From JAEUPI01 sp046348365 (lineage in GTDB: Bacteria > Pseudomonadota > Gammaproteobacteria > Burkholderiales > Burkholderiaceae_C): 64,000 bases of DNA. Positions within the stretch are counted from its first letter, which is position 1. Each line of letters opens with the position of its first letter. Below the pieces are notes generated by a model. The model was not told the DNA's origin and ran no database searches. It worked only from the letters and a program-made list of their open reading frames with translations. The stretch covers positions 434,001 through 498,000 of the forward strand of contig JAXMEL010000003.1 in the NCBI GenBank assembly GCA_046348365.1, written 5' to 3'. Shown piece after piece: positions 46,201-53,689 of the stretch. Made by a program: the position numbers and the translations under genes.

Positions 46201-46650
46201 AGCGTCGGTGAATTGTCGTCGCGCGCGTGGATCGCCAGCACGCACGCCGACTGGCACCCGTCGCGCCCGTGGTGGTTCACCGGCCGCGTCGCCGCGAAGT
46301 GGCAGAACGACCGCTTCGAGAACGGCGTGCGCGACAGCTTCCGCGCGCAGCTGCTGTCGGGCCGCATGGTCTACGACATCACCGAGCGCTGGGACATCGG
46401 CGCGCTGGCCGCGGCGCAGCTCGGCCAGCACGGCGCGCGCCAGCATGCGCTGGGCGTCGAGGTCGGCTACCTGCTGGCGCAGAACCTGTGGTTGTCGGGC
46501 GGCTTCAACGTCACCGGCTTCAAGGGTGACGCCGACCTGAGCGGCTACGAGTACACGCGCTCGGGCGCCTACCTGCGCCTGCGCTTCAAGTTCGACGAAA
46601 ACCTCTTCAGGAGCGGCGACCGCGAGGTCAACCGGAGTCTCGACCGATGA
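43276..46650 (+). CDS. Predicted outer-membrane beta-barrel protein with N-terminal Ig-like domain
   Basis: 1,124 residues, starting 14 bases before the giant gene ends, with AAGGAGG seven bases ahead. A signal peptide (RPVALAAALLLAVGSLHAQQ) is followed by a Pro/Asp-rich stretch and a Big_1/invasin-like Ig domain (GRVIVEVDRDAAPADGQSP, VKVKLMLQGRDGKPLQGT) to about residue 210. From about 250 to the end there are many alternating amphipathic strands, with turns such as YPVYGDASLRSFDARSADR and LWLSGGFNVTGFKGDADL, as in large outer-membrane barrels. No TonB box or plug is recognised. By position it could export, anchor or present the giant protein; this is inference and I know of no experiment on it. 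Confidence 0.8.
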   Translation: MASAELHSMNAHPLRQHQGFGLRPVALAAALLLAVGSLHAQQAPAGSPTDVRFTPVAPGDAKLTPRTDDDNDKSAVLRGERGGIDYAANAAVGRVIVEVDRDAAPADGQSPVKVKLMLQGRDGKPLQGTAYATIEHSGGRVLLPGARTDEFGPRRADADKSTPGVQIKVEQGEAEFTLLAPAEAQDVRLRVTAGDQQAAGTISFVPELRPMVAAGLAEGIVSLHNRASVQPVRRGDAFEQEIERWSRDFNGGKANIASRASVYLKGTIRGDMLLTLAFDSDKETRARLLRDVKPDEFYPVYGDASLRSFDARSADRLYVRVDKNKSYILYGDFVTGDGFSQPIGQGAVASLKSRSLGQYNRTATGVRGHHETEGFTGNAFAINDSLRQVVEEFASQGSGPYGLRNNAVLEGSEKVEVVVRDRNQPSRIVAVRPLLRLIDYTFEPFSGRILLSTFLPSVDENLNPVSLRVTYEVDQGGDKFWVGGVDGQFALTKSLEVGGSLVKDTNDLAPYQLASANATWRIAERSVLVAEVAQSKSTVNTNPANQNTSPGLSGASGDVEGKAARVEFVHEGERTDARLFAGRSSPTFDNPAAPLAGGRDELHARGGVKIVDDVKVYAEGYRSEDRNANGGDRAAAGVGLEWKATQRLTVDLSLRRSTETIGVQNTGYLISPFSSTTGLTGSIATGAAGGAVGFGQQAIDPATGVPVIQQGSLAPATSSLPIGTELQSTGVRLGASYQISDRWRLGAQVEADVSGDERKRAAIGADYQIAERTRLYGRYERQRGWVTLGGVSDVDRSAGQFALGVESSYWRDTQLFSEYRLRDAVAGRDLQLASGVRHTWDIAEGWRANAAAEHLDVFSGDAAPATAVSFGIDWSADPLWRASTKLEYRRSGDIASTPSDDRFDTTLLQVMAARKLDRDWTLLGRHYLLSTDYAARGDVLQNRSQLGVAYRDTDRNRINALGKIEYKQERDASNASVGELSSRAWIASTHADWHPSRPWWFTGRVAAKWQNDRFENGVRDSFRAQLLSGRMVYDITERWDIGALAAAQLGQHGARQHALGVEVGYLLAQNLWLSGGFNVTGFKGDADLSGYEYTRSGAYLRLRFKFDENLFRSGDREVNRSLDR

Positions 46651-47720
46651 ACCCGACGACGACCACGATGAAGTTCACCCTGGCCTGCGCGGCCTCGATC
46701 CTGGCGTGCGCGGGTGCGCCGGCGCAGACGTCGGCGACGACCCCGCTCGCGCCGGCGAAGGACCGGATCACCGACGAGGCGATCCAGCGCGACCACCGCG
46801 CCTACGAGGCGATGCAGGCGCGCATCAAGGGCCTCAACGACCGCGGCCGGCCGGTGCGCGACTACCACCTCGCGAAGGCGCAGTGCTGGCTCGACGTGAG
46901 CTTCCACGAATACACGCGCAACGACCGCGGCCCGTTCCCGCAGGCCGCGCTGAGCGAGGCCGAGAAGCTGGTGCAGGGCATGGAAGCCGGCAACGCGAAC
47001 CTCGGCTTCGACACGCCGCTGGTCGGCGAAGCGGTGCAGCTTCGCCCCGACCTGTGGGAACGCGCGAAGGCGCTGCGCGCGCACGCGGGATTCTCGTGCG
47101 CGCAGCAGAAGGCTGCGTGCGCCGAGGTCGAACTGGTGCACGCCGGCAACGAGCATGCGCAGCAGCAGTGGCGCCACGCCAAGCCGTACGTGCAGATCGC
47201 CGAAGATCTGCTGGGCGAAGCGAACGCGCTCGCGCAGTCGTGCGCGCAGGCGGTGGCCGCCGCGCCCGCGCCCGCGCCTGCGCCGGTGATTGCAGCGCCG
47301 GCAGCCACACCGGCGCCGCAGCAGGTGACGACCGAGCGCGTCATGCTCGCCGCGCACGCGCTGTTCCGCTTCGACCGCGGCAACCGGGGCGACCTGCTGC
47401 CCGAAGTGCTGAAGCCGCTCGACGACCTGGCGGCGCGCCTGGGCCAGGCCTACGCGCGCGTCGATCGCATCGTGCTGACCGGCTACACCGACCGGCTGGG
47501 CAACAAGGCCTACAACGAGCGCCTGTCGCTCGAGCGCGCGAACACCGTGCGCGCGTACCTTCAGGCCAAGGGCATCACCGCGCCGATGACGACCGAAGGC
47601 AAGGGCCCGGCCGACCCGATCACGACGAACTGCAAGGGCAACGTCGCGACGCCGGCATTGACGGCATGCCTGCAGCCCGACCGGAGAGTCGAGTTGCTGG
47701 TGACGGGGGTGAAGCGCTGA
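46647..47720 (+). CDS. OmpA-family peptidoglycan-binding protein
   Basis: 357 residues. Signal peptide (FTLACAASILACAGAPAQ), a helical middle (residues about 40-200), an Ala/Pro linker (APAPAPAPVIAAPAATPAP) and a C-terminal OmpA domain with the peptidoglycan-binding signature (LTGYTDRLGNKAYNERLSLERA, EGKGPADPITTNCKG). The Asp/Arg residues for diaminopimelate contact lie in this stretch. ATGA overlap with the barrel gene makes it the third gene of the operon. It probably ties the outer-membrane assembly to the cell wall. Confidence 0.88.
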   Translation: MNPTTTTMKFTLACAASILACAGAPAQTSATTPLAPAKDRITDEAIQRDHRAYEAMQARIKGLNDRGRPVRDYHLAKAQCWLDVSFHEYTRNDRGPFPQAALSEAEKLVQGMEAGNANLGFDTPLVGEAVQLRPDLWERAKALRAHAGFSCAQQKAACAEVELVHAGNEHAQQQWRHAKPYVQIAEDLLGEANALAQSCAQAVAAAPAPAPAPVIAAPAATPAPQQVTTERVMLAAHALFRFDRGNRGDLLPEVLKPLDDLAARLGQAYARVDRIVLTGYTDRLGNKAYNERLSLERANTVRAYLQAKGITAPMTTEGKGPADPITTNCKGNVATPALTACLQPDRRVELLVTGVKR

Positions 47721-47726
47721 GGCTTG

Positions 47727-47822
47727 CTCCCTCTCCCGCTCGCGGGAAAGCGCTTGCGCTTCGGCGAAGGCTCATGTCGCGCAGCGACGTGATGCCGTAG
47801 CCAGAGGGCTGGGGTGAGGGTG
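47727..47822. repeat. REP-like element, expanded copy
   Basis: The outer parts (ccctctcccgctcgcggga and agagggctggggtgaggg) match the compact element at 62523-62562, with about 50 bases between them that are absent there. The cccgc/gcggg core can form a hairpin. It lies between the OmpA gene and the convergent toxin gene and may also end transcription. Confidence 0.6.
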
Positions 47823-47828
47823 CATGAT

Positions 47829-48314
47829 TCATCGCCCGAACGGCAAATAGAGCGTCAGCTCCGCATCGCGCAGAGGCATGAAACCGAAGCGGCTGTAGAA
47901 GCGTTTGGCGGCCCCGTCCTTGGCGTCGACGAGCAGCGCATAGGCCGCGATCTGCTTGCGCGCTGCGAGGCAGCGATCGACGGCGCAGCCGAGAAGCAGC
48001 TTGCCCAACCCTTCCCCTTGTCGATCGGCGCGGCAGGCGAGTCGGCCCATGCGAAAGCAGGGCACCGGGAAGCGAGGCAGGCGTTCGCGATCGGCGCCGC
48101 TCAGGCGCGCGACGTCGACTTCGGCCGCGCTGAGCGTGTAGTAGCCGACGATCGTCGATGGGTGGGCCGAATCGGCCAACACGTAGACGTTCGTGACGCC
48201 CTTGCGCCGATGCTGGTCCGCGAACTGCCGAAGGTATTCGTTCAGCGCCCGGACGCTGCAGTCGAAGTCGGCGCGGTCGTGCAGCGAAGCGTCGAAAGGA
48301 TGGTCCTCAAGCAC
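47829..48314 (-). CDS. GNAT acetyltransferase toxin (TacT/AtaT-like)
   Basis: 161 residues. GNAT fold with the acetyl-CoA loop RADRQGEGLGKLLL and the closing RFYSRFGFMPL strand; the N-terminal CSVRALNEYLRQFADQHRR segment is typical of the TacT/AtaT group that acetylates the amino group of charged tRNA. The gene overlaps the end of a DUF1778 antitoxin gene by eight bases, the usual layout of this toxin-antitoxin type. Target tRNA is unknown. Confidence 0.9.
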   Translation of the reverse strand: MLEDHPFDASLHDRADFDCSVRALNEYLRQFADQHRRKGVTNVYVLADSAHPSTIVGYYTLSAAEVDVARLSGADRERLPRFPVPCFRMGRLACRADRQGEGLGKLLLGCAVDRCLAARKQIAAYALLVDAKDGAAKRFYSRFGFMPLRDAELTLYLPFGR

Positions 48315-48579
48315 GCCGCACCTTGCGGCGTGCCAGGGTCAATGCCTGCTTCAATTCGGCGTTCGGAGCGAACGCACCGTCCAGCGCCCGCGCGAACGCG
48401 TCGAAGTCGCGCTGGGACAGCGTGACGCGCGTTTCGCGATCGACCAGCGCCTGCGCCTTCTCCTTGGCCGCCGCGCGTACGAAGCCGGCCATCGTCGTTC
48501 CCATCAGCGCAGCCGCCTTGGCGACGAGCGCCTTTTCGTCGGCGTCCATCTTCAAATCGAAGCGCGCAACGTCGGTCAT
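48307..48579 (-). CDS. DUF1778 antitoxin (TacA-like)
   Basis: 90 residues from MTDVARFDLKMDADEKAL, a ribbon-helix-helix N-terminus (KMDADEKALVAKAAALMGTT), with a C-terminal toxin-wrapping part (SQRDFDAFARAL). AGGACGG lies seven bases before the ATG; an ATG 18 codons upstream is less likely. Overlaps the GNAT toxin gene. The inverted repeat just upstream is the likely self-regulation site. Confidence 0.88.
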   Translation of the reverse strand: MTDVARFDLKMDADEKALVAKAAALMGTTMAGFVRAAAKEKAQALVDRETRVTLSQRDFDAFARALDGAFAPNAELKQALTLARRKVRRA

Positions 48580-48598
48580 GGTGCCCGTCCTGAAAGCA

Positions 48599-48615
48599 TA
48601 CGGCTTTTTACCGTA
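48599..48615. promoter_or_regulatory. Inverted repeat TACGG-N7-CCGTA upstream of the DUF1778 antitoxin
   Basis: Five-base arms around an AT-rich centre (CTTTTTA), 20-36 bases before the antitoxin ATG. Ribbon-helix-helix antitoxins bind such sites to repress their own operon; binding here is inference. Confidence 0.5.
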
Positions 48616-48629
48616 CTGATGCAACGACG

Positions 48630-48950
48630 TCAAGGAATGTGGCCATGCCAGCCAGGGCGACGAAGAGGCTCACCGCGCCACCTCGTCGCGCAACGACGCC
48701 AGGTCGCCACGTCGTCGCGGAGCGACGACATGTCAATCACGAAGCGGTACTTCACGTCCGCCTTCAGCATGCGCTCGTAGGCCGCGTCGATGTCCTGGAT
48801 GCGGATCACCTCGATGTCGGAGTGGCAGACGCCGCAGCAGAGGATCTGGATGACGACGTCGTCGGCGCGCGGGCTGCGGCGGTCGAACTCGAACAAGCCC
48901 AGGCGGTCGATGGGCGAATGGGCAGCGTAGCTCTTCACGTGCTAGGTCAT
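48630..48950 (-). pseudogene. Zinc-dependent alcohol dehydrogenase remnant with the middle deleted
   Basis: The N-terminal part is a cinnamyl-alcohol/YahK-type alcohol dehydrogenase (KSYAAHSPIDRLGLFEF, DDVVIQILCCGVCHSDI with the catalytic-zinc Cys). It jumps at once to the family's last helix and strand (RIQDIDAAYERMLKADVKYR, FVIDMSSLR). About 270 of 350 residues are gone, and the frame is kept across the join. The likely original start, ATG 48950 with AGAGGGA upstream, has TAG as its third codon (48942-48944). The C-terminal stop is also lost. It sits downstream of three aldo/keto reductase genes on the same strand. Confidence 0.82.
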
Positions 48951-48984
48951 GGTGTGGTCCCTCTTCGATTCGGCTGCTTGTTCT

Positions 48985-50160
48985 TCACGGCTTCGGCGGC
49001 GCCTCGACGCCCGACATCCGCAGCACCGCTTCCGGCAAGCGTTCGCCGCGGATCGCGACGCTCGCCACGGCGGCGTTCAACTGCCGCAATTCGCCGGCGC
49101 TGAACGTGATCGCCGCAGCGCCGGCGTTCTCTTCCATGTGCGCGGCGTTGGTCGTGCCGGGAATCGCGACGACGAAGGGCTTCTGCGCCAGCAGCCACGC
49201 GAGCGCGAGCTGCGCCGGCGTCGCGTTCTTGCGCTGTGCCCAGCCGCGCACGACGTCGACCAGCGCGAGGTTCGCTGCCAGCACGTCGGGCGCGAAGCGC
49301 GGCACGCCGGCGCGGAAGTCCGTGCTTGCGAAGCGACGGTCGGCGCCGACAGTTCCGCTCAAGAACCCCATGGCGAGCGGGCTCCAGCTGACGAAGCCGA
49401 TGCCCAGTTCCTCGCACAGCGGCAGCACCTGCGCCTCGGGGCCGCGCCAGATCATCGAGTACTCGTTCTGGATCGCGGCCAGCGGCTGCACCGCGTGCGC
49501 GCGGCGGATCGTCTGCACGCCGGGCTCAGAGAGGCCGAAGTGCCGCACCTTGCCCTGCGCGATCAGGTCCTTCACGGTGCCGGCCACGTCCTCGATCGGC
49601 ACCTGCGGGTCGACGCGGTGCTGGTACAGCAGGTCGATGCGGTCGGTGCGCAGCCGGCGCAGCTGCGCGTCGACGACCTCGCGGATGTGCGCGGGGCGGC
49701 TGTTCAGCCCACCCGGCCGGCGCTCGCCGGTGACGAGGTCGATGTCGAAGCCGAACTTGGTCGCGATGACGACGCGGTCGCGGATGCCTTGCAGCGCCTC
49801 GCCGACGATGTCTTCCGAGAGGAACGGGCCGTAGGCCTCGCCGGTGTCGAGGAACGTGACGCCGCGGTCGACCGCGCGCCGTATCAGCCGCACGGCGGCC
49901 GGGCGGTCGAAGCTGCTGCTGTAGTTGTCCACCACCGAGCCGGGCGTCGCACCCGGGCGCCACTGACAGCCCAGCCCGATGCTCGTGACCTCGAGCGCGC
50001 CGAGCTTGCGGCGCGGCAGCGCGGTGTTCGTGAATGTCGCGCCGCCGGTCTGGCCGACGCACGCCTGCAGCAGCCACGGCGTCACGCCCAGGGTCGCGGC
50101 GGCGGCAAGCAACTGGCGCCGCGAAGGCGACTGATCGGAGCGGCCGAAGGGGGTACGCAT
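48985..50160 (-). CDS. Aldo/keto reductase with Tat-type lipoprotein signal
   Basis: 391 residues. Begins with a twin-arginine signal (SRRQLLAAAATLGVTPW) ending in a lipobox-like LLQAC, so it may be an exported lipoprotein. The aldo/keto reductase tetrad is present: Asp and Tyr in LDTGEAYG, Lys in ATKFGF, His in LYQHRVD, and the barrel closes with the NADP-binding IPGTTNAAHMEEN. Periplasmic location of an NADP enzyme is odd unless cofactor is loaded before export. It is third in a row of aldo/keto reductase genes read from the minus strand. Substrate unknown. Confidence 0.88.
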   Translation of the reverse strand: MRTPFGRSDQSPSRRQLLAAAATLGVTPWLLQACVGQTGGATFTNTALPRRKLGALEVTSIGLGCQWRPGATPGSVVDNYSSSFDRPAAVRLIRRAVDRGVTFLDTGEAYGPFLSEDIVGEALQGIRDRVVIATKFGFDIDLVTGERRPGGLNSRPAHIREVVDAQLRRLRTDRIDLLYQHRVDPQVPIEDVAGTVKDLIAQGKVRHFGLSEPGVQTIRRAHAVQPLAAIQNEYSMIWRGPEAQVLPLCEELGIGFVSWSPLAMGFLSGTVGADRRFASTDFRAGVPRFAPDVLAANLALVDVVRGWAQRKNATPAQLALAWLLAQKPFVVAIPGTTNAAHMEENAGAAAITFSAGELRQLNAAVASVAIRGERLPEAVLRMSGVEAPPKP

Positions 50161-50178
50161 GACGGAACTCCAGGAGGG

Positions 50179-51030
50179 TCAGATGTCGAGCCGACGCTCG
50201 GCCATCCACTTCACGATGGCCGGGTCGCGGTGCGAGAAGAAGCTGCTCTTGCCCGTTTCGAGCGTGGCGATGCGCGCCAGGTCCGCCTCGTCGAGCTGGA
50301 GGTCGAAGATGGCGAGGTTCTCGACCATGTGCTCCTTGTGCACCGACTTGGCCAGCGCCACGATGCCGCGCTGGACGATCCAGCGCAGCACCACCTGGGC
50401 GACCGACCTGCCGTGCTTGCGGCCGATCTCGACCAGCACCGCGTTGCCGAACAGGTTGTTGCGCCCCTCGGCGAAGGGCGCCCAGGCTTCGGCCTGCACG
50501 CCGTTGTCGCGCATGAAGGCCACGCTCTCGGCCTGCTGGTGGAACGGGTTCACCTCGATCTGGTTCACGGCCGGCGGCACTTCGTTGAAGGCCGCGAGGT
50601 CCGCCAGGCGATCGGTGTGGAAGTTGCTGACGCCGATCGCGCGCAGCTTGCCGGCCTTGTGAGCCTCTTCCATCGCGCGCCAGGAGCCGTGCACGTCACC
50701 GAACGGTTGATGGATCAGGAAGAGATCGAGATGGTCCAGTTGCAGGCGGCGCAGCGACTTGTCGATGGCCTGCCGGGCGCGCTCGTAGCCCGCGTCCTGC
50801 AACCACAGCTTGCTCGTCACGAAGAGGTCGTCGCGCGCCACGCCGCTCGCGCGCAACCCCTTGCCGACCGCCTCCTCGTTCATGTACGCGGCCGCCGTGT
50901 CGATCAAGCGGTAGCCGGTTGCGATGGCGTCGACGACGCTGCGCTCGCACTGCGCGGCATCGGGAATCTGGAACACACCGAAGCCGGCGATCGGCATGCG
51001 GATGCCGTTGTTCAACGTGACGTAGTCCAT
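50179..51030 (-). CDS. Aldo/keto reductase, 2,5-diketo-D-gluconate reductase type
   Basis: 283 residues from MDYVTLNNGIRMPIAG, the usual start of this AKR5-type group; GGAC-containing GAAAGGACGCG precedes it. Tetrad residues: Asp and Tyr in LIDTAAAYMNEEAVG, Lys in FVTSKLWL, His in LFLIHQPF. NADP-binding end: ALAKSVHKEHMVEN. It has no signal peptide. Second gene of the three-reductase run. The reaction is reduction of a carbonyl compound; which one cannot be seen. Confidence 0.92.
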   Translation of the reverse strand: MDYVTLNNGIRMPIAGFGVFQIPDAAQCERSVVDAIATGYRLIDTAAAYMNEEAVGKGLRASGVARDDLFVTSKLWLQDAGYERARQAIDKSLRRLQLDHLDLFLIHQPFGDVHGSWRAMEEAHKAGKLRAIGVSNFHTDRLADLAAFNEVPPAVNQIEVNPFHQQAESVAFMRDNGVQAEAWAPFAEGRNNLFGNAVLVEIGRKHGRSVAQVVLRWIVQRGIVALAKSVHKEHMVENLAIFDLQLDEADLARIATLETGKSSFFSHRDPAIVKWMAERRLDI

Positions 51031-51059
51031 TTCTCGCGTCCTTTCGAATCGAGGACGGT

Positions 51060-52046
51060 TCAGCGGCCGACCAGCGCGGCGAGGTGGGCCGGGTAGCGCT
51101 CGCCCTGCACGGTGATGGCGGCGAGCGCTTCGTCGATCCGGCGCATGTCGCCCGCGTCGAGCGCGAGCGTCGCGGCATCGAGGTTCTCCTCGAGCCGATG
51201 CAGCTTGGTCGTGCCCGGGATCGGAGCTATCCACGGCCGCTGCGCGAGCAGCCAGGCCAGCGCGATCTGCGCCGAGGTGGCCTGCTTGTTCCGCGCGATG
51301 GCAGCGATCGCATCGACCAGCGCCTGGTTCGCTGTGCGCGCTTCGGTCGCAAAGCGCGGCACGACGTTGCGGAAGTCGTCCTTCGCGAACTGCGTGTCGG
51401 CGCTGATCGCACCGGTGAGGAAGCCCTTGCCGAGCGGGCTGAACGGCACGAAGCCGATGCCCAGTTCTTCCAGCAGCGGCAGGATCTCGCGCTCGGGCTC
51501 GCGCCACCACAACGAGTATTCGCTCTGCAGCGCCGTCACCGGCTGCACCGCATGCGCGCGGCGGATCGATTCGACGCCGGCTTCCGACAGCCCGAAGTGG
51601 CGCACCTTGCCTTGCGCGATCAACTCCTTCACCGCGCCGGCCACGTCTTCCATCGGCACCGCCGGGTCGACGCGGTGCTGGTACAGCAGGTCGATGCGGT
51701 CGGTGCGCAGGCGCTGCAGCGATGTTTCGACCACGTCGCGGATGCGCTCGGGCCGGCTGTCCAGGCCCGCCGCCGGGTTGCCGGCCTTGAAGCCGAACTT
51801 GGTGGCGATCACCACCTGGTCGCGCACGGGGGCCAGCGCCTCGCCGACCATCTCTTCGTTGAGTGCGCCGTAGGCCTCGGCGGTGTCGAAGAAGGTTACG
51901 CCGCGGTCGAACGCCTCGCGCATCAGTTGCACGCCCGCGGCGCGGGCGAGGCCAGGGCCGTAGCCGAAGCTCAGGCCCATGCAACCGAAACCGAGTGACG
52001 ACACTTCGAGGCCGCTGCGGCCGAGTTGACGATGGTTCATGTTCAT
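51060..52046 (-). CDS. Aldo/keto reductase, YajO/AKR11-13 type
   Basis: 328 residues. Start MNMNHRQLGRSGLEVSSLG. Tetrad: FFDTAEAYG (Asp, Tyr), ATKFGF (Lys), LYQHRVD (His); cofactor end IPGTTKLHRLEEN. It is strikingly similar to the Tat-type reductase two genes further down (same LYQHRVDP, KVRHFGLSE, RRAHAVQP segments), so the two are paralogues with and without an export signal. First gene of the run, facing a LysR gene across 104 bases. Confidence 0.92.
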   Translation of the reverse strand: MNMNHRQLGRSGLEVSSLGFGCMGLSFGYGPGLARAAGVQLMREAFDRGVTFFDTAEAYGALNEEMVGEALAPVRDQVVIATKFGFKAGNPAAGLDSRPERIRDVVETSLQRLRTDRIDLLYQHRVDPAVPMEDVAGAVKELIAQGKVRHFGLSEAGVESIRRAHAVQPVTALQSEYSLWWREPEREILPLLEELGIGFVPFSPLGKGFLTGAISADTQFAKDDFRNVVPRFATEARTANQALVDAIAAIARNKQATSAQIALAWLLAQRPWIAPIPGTTKLHRLEENLDAATLALDAGDMRRIDEALAAITVQGERYPAHLAALVGR

Positions 52047-52150
52047 CTCCTTGGGTGCTTCACTGTAGGCACCGGCGTATCAATCCACTAGCCCACAAAG
52101 AGTTGAACGACAATCAAGCCAAAGTTGCTGATCCCGTCGCCGGAGCCGCC

Positions 52151-53152
52151 ATGGCCATCAACGAATTGCGCGCCATCGCCACCTTCGCCAAGGCCGTCGA
52201 GATGGGCAGCATCCGGCGCGCCGCCGCGGCGCAGGGCGTGACGCCGCAGGCGGCCAGCCAAGCCATCGCCCAGCTCGAGTCGCACCTGGGCGTGCGGCTG
52301 CTGCATCGCACGACGCGCAGCCTGGCGTTGACCGACGAAGGGCAGCGCTTTCTGGACACGACCCGGCCTGCGCTGGCGACGCTGGATCGCGCGCTGAGCC
52401 AGGCGCGCGAATCGAAGGACGAGATCGCGGGGCCGCTGCGCATCGTCGGCCCGCGGTCGGCCTTCGTCGGCATCCTGATGCCGCTGCTCGACGAGTTCTG
52501 CCGGCGCCACCCGGGCATTCATCCCGACGTGCAGCTCGACGACGCCAAGAGCAACTGGGTGCTCGAACGCGTGGACGTGGGCTTTCGCATGGGCGCCTCG
52601 GCCGACGAAGGCGTGATCGCCAGACGGCTGTTCCCGGTGCAGCTCATCATCTGCGCCGCGCCGTCGTACTTGCGACGGCATGGCGCGCCGAAGTCGCTCG
52701 ATGATCTCGCGCACCACCGCTGCAGCGTCTTTCGCCATCCGGCCACCGGCCAGGTGTTGCCTTGGCATCTGACGATCGACGGCGAGGTCGTTCACAGGCA
52801 CGTCGCACCGGCGCTGTCGACCAACGACGCCGAGCTGGAGTTGCAGGCGGTGCTCGCCGGGCAGGTGCTCGCTCAGGTGGCCAACATCTCAGCGGCTGCG
52901 CACATTCGGGCCGGCCGGCTGGTGCCGCTGCTGCTGCAGCACATGACCGACGACATCGGCGTCCACCTCTACTACGGCAGCCGGGCAGCGCAACCGCGCC
53001 GGGTGCGTGCCTTCATCGATCTCGCGATCGAGCGGCTGGTGGACTCACCGACCCACGTGATGAGCGCGAGGGAACTGGCGCGGGCGTCGAGCCGCGCGAG
53101 AACGCCTGCAAACGGGCGGAGCAGGCCGGGCGCCGGCCGGATGCGCAGATAG
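52151..53152 (+). CDS. LysR family transcriptional regulator
   Basis: 333 residues from MAINELRAIATFAKAVEMGS. Helix-turn-helix at about 18-62 (IRRAAAAQGVTPQAASQAI), then an effector-binding domain (GPLRIVGPRSAFVGILMP). Of the CrgA/DsdC-like short-spacer type common in Burkholderiales. It is divergent from the three aldo/keto reductases, the classical layout for a LysR gene and its target; T-N11-A type sites may lie in 52047-52150 but I do not single one out. The C-terminus has a basic, disordered tail (ARTPANGRSRPGAGRMRR). Confidence 0.9.
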   Translation: MAINELRAIATFAKAVEMGSIRRAAAAQGVTPQAASQAIAQLESHLGVRLLHRTTRSLALTDEGQRFLDTTRPALATLDRALSQARESKDEIAGPLRIVGPRSAFVGILMPLLDEFCRRHPGIHPDVQLDDAKSNWVLERVDVGFRMGASADEGVIARRLFPVQLIICAAPSYLRRHGAPKSLDDLAHHRCSVFRHPATGQVLPWHLTIDGEVVHRHVAPALSTNDAELELQAVLAGQVLAQVANISAAAHIRAGRLVPLLLQHMTDDIGVHLYYGSRAAQPRRVRAFIDLAIERLVDSPTHVMSARELARASSRARTPANGRSRPGAGRMRR

Positions 53153-53170
53153 GCTGCGATCGACGCGGCC

Positions 53171-53689
53171 TCAGCCGCCCTTCTTCGGCCCTGCGCCGCG
53201 CAGCACCTGAAGCGCCCGCTCGAGCACCTCGCGGTCGGCTTGGTCCTTCGCGCGCAGGGTCTGCTTCGTCTTCAGCAGCCCTTCGATGTCCAGCGTGCGC
53301 AATGGCACGCCGTCGAGATCGATGTCGACGATGTGGCGTGCCAATGAATCGAGAGATTCGCCGCAGGCGCTGAACAGCAGGTCCACCACGAAGGCGTCCG
53401 CGACGCGGATCGTGTCGCCTTCCACGAACCAGTCGGGATCGATCTCGACCGCCACGCCGTCGGGCAGCGTCGACAAGGCACGCCTGGCACGCTCGCCCTG
53501 CTCGCGCGTGGGGCGCAACAGCAAGTCGATGTCGGTGGTGGCGCGGCCGTAGCCGAGCGCGTTGAGCGCATAGCCGCCGATCAACACGTAGTCGACACCC
53601 TCGGCGGCGAGCGCCGCGGCAAGCTTCTTCAGGTCATCGATCGTCGCCGGGCGCGCCGTGGCGCCCCAATCGGACCCCTGACCGCTCAT
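53171..53689 (-). CDS. Nucleotidyltransferase (AbiEii/MNT-like) domain protein
   Basis: 172 residues. The polymerase-beta-type nucleotidyltransferase signature is present: GG motif in YVLIGGYALNALG and the DxD metal pair in TTDIDLLLRP, with a third acidic residue plausible in VVDLLFSA. Proteins of this size occur as toxins of type IV-like systems or as tRNA-end modifiers (MenT/AbiEii relatives). The start at 53689 overlaps the stop of a 76-residue upstream gene (ATGA). Activity and target are not known. Confidence 0.82.
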   Translation of the reverse strand: MSGQGSDWGATARPATIDDLKKLAAALAAEGVDYVLIGGYALNALGYGRATTDIDLLLRPTREQGERARRALSTLPDGVAVEIDPDWFVEGDTIRVADAFVVDLLFSACGESLDSLARHIVDIDLDGVPLRTLDIEGLLKTKQTLRAKDQADREVLERALQVLRGAGPKKGG

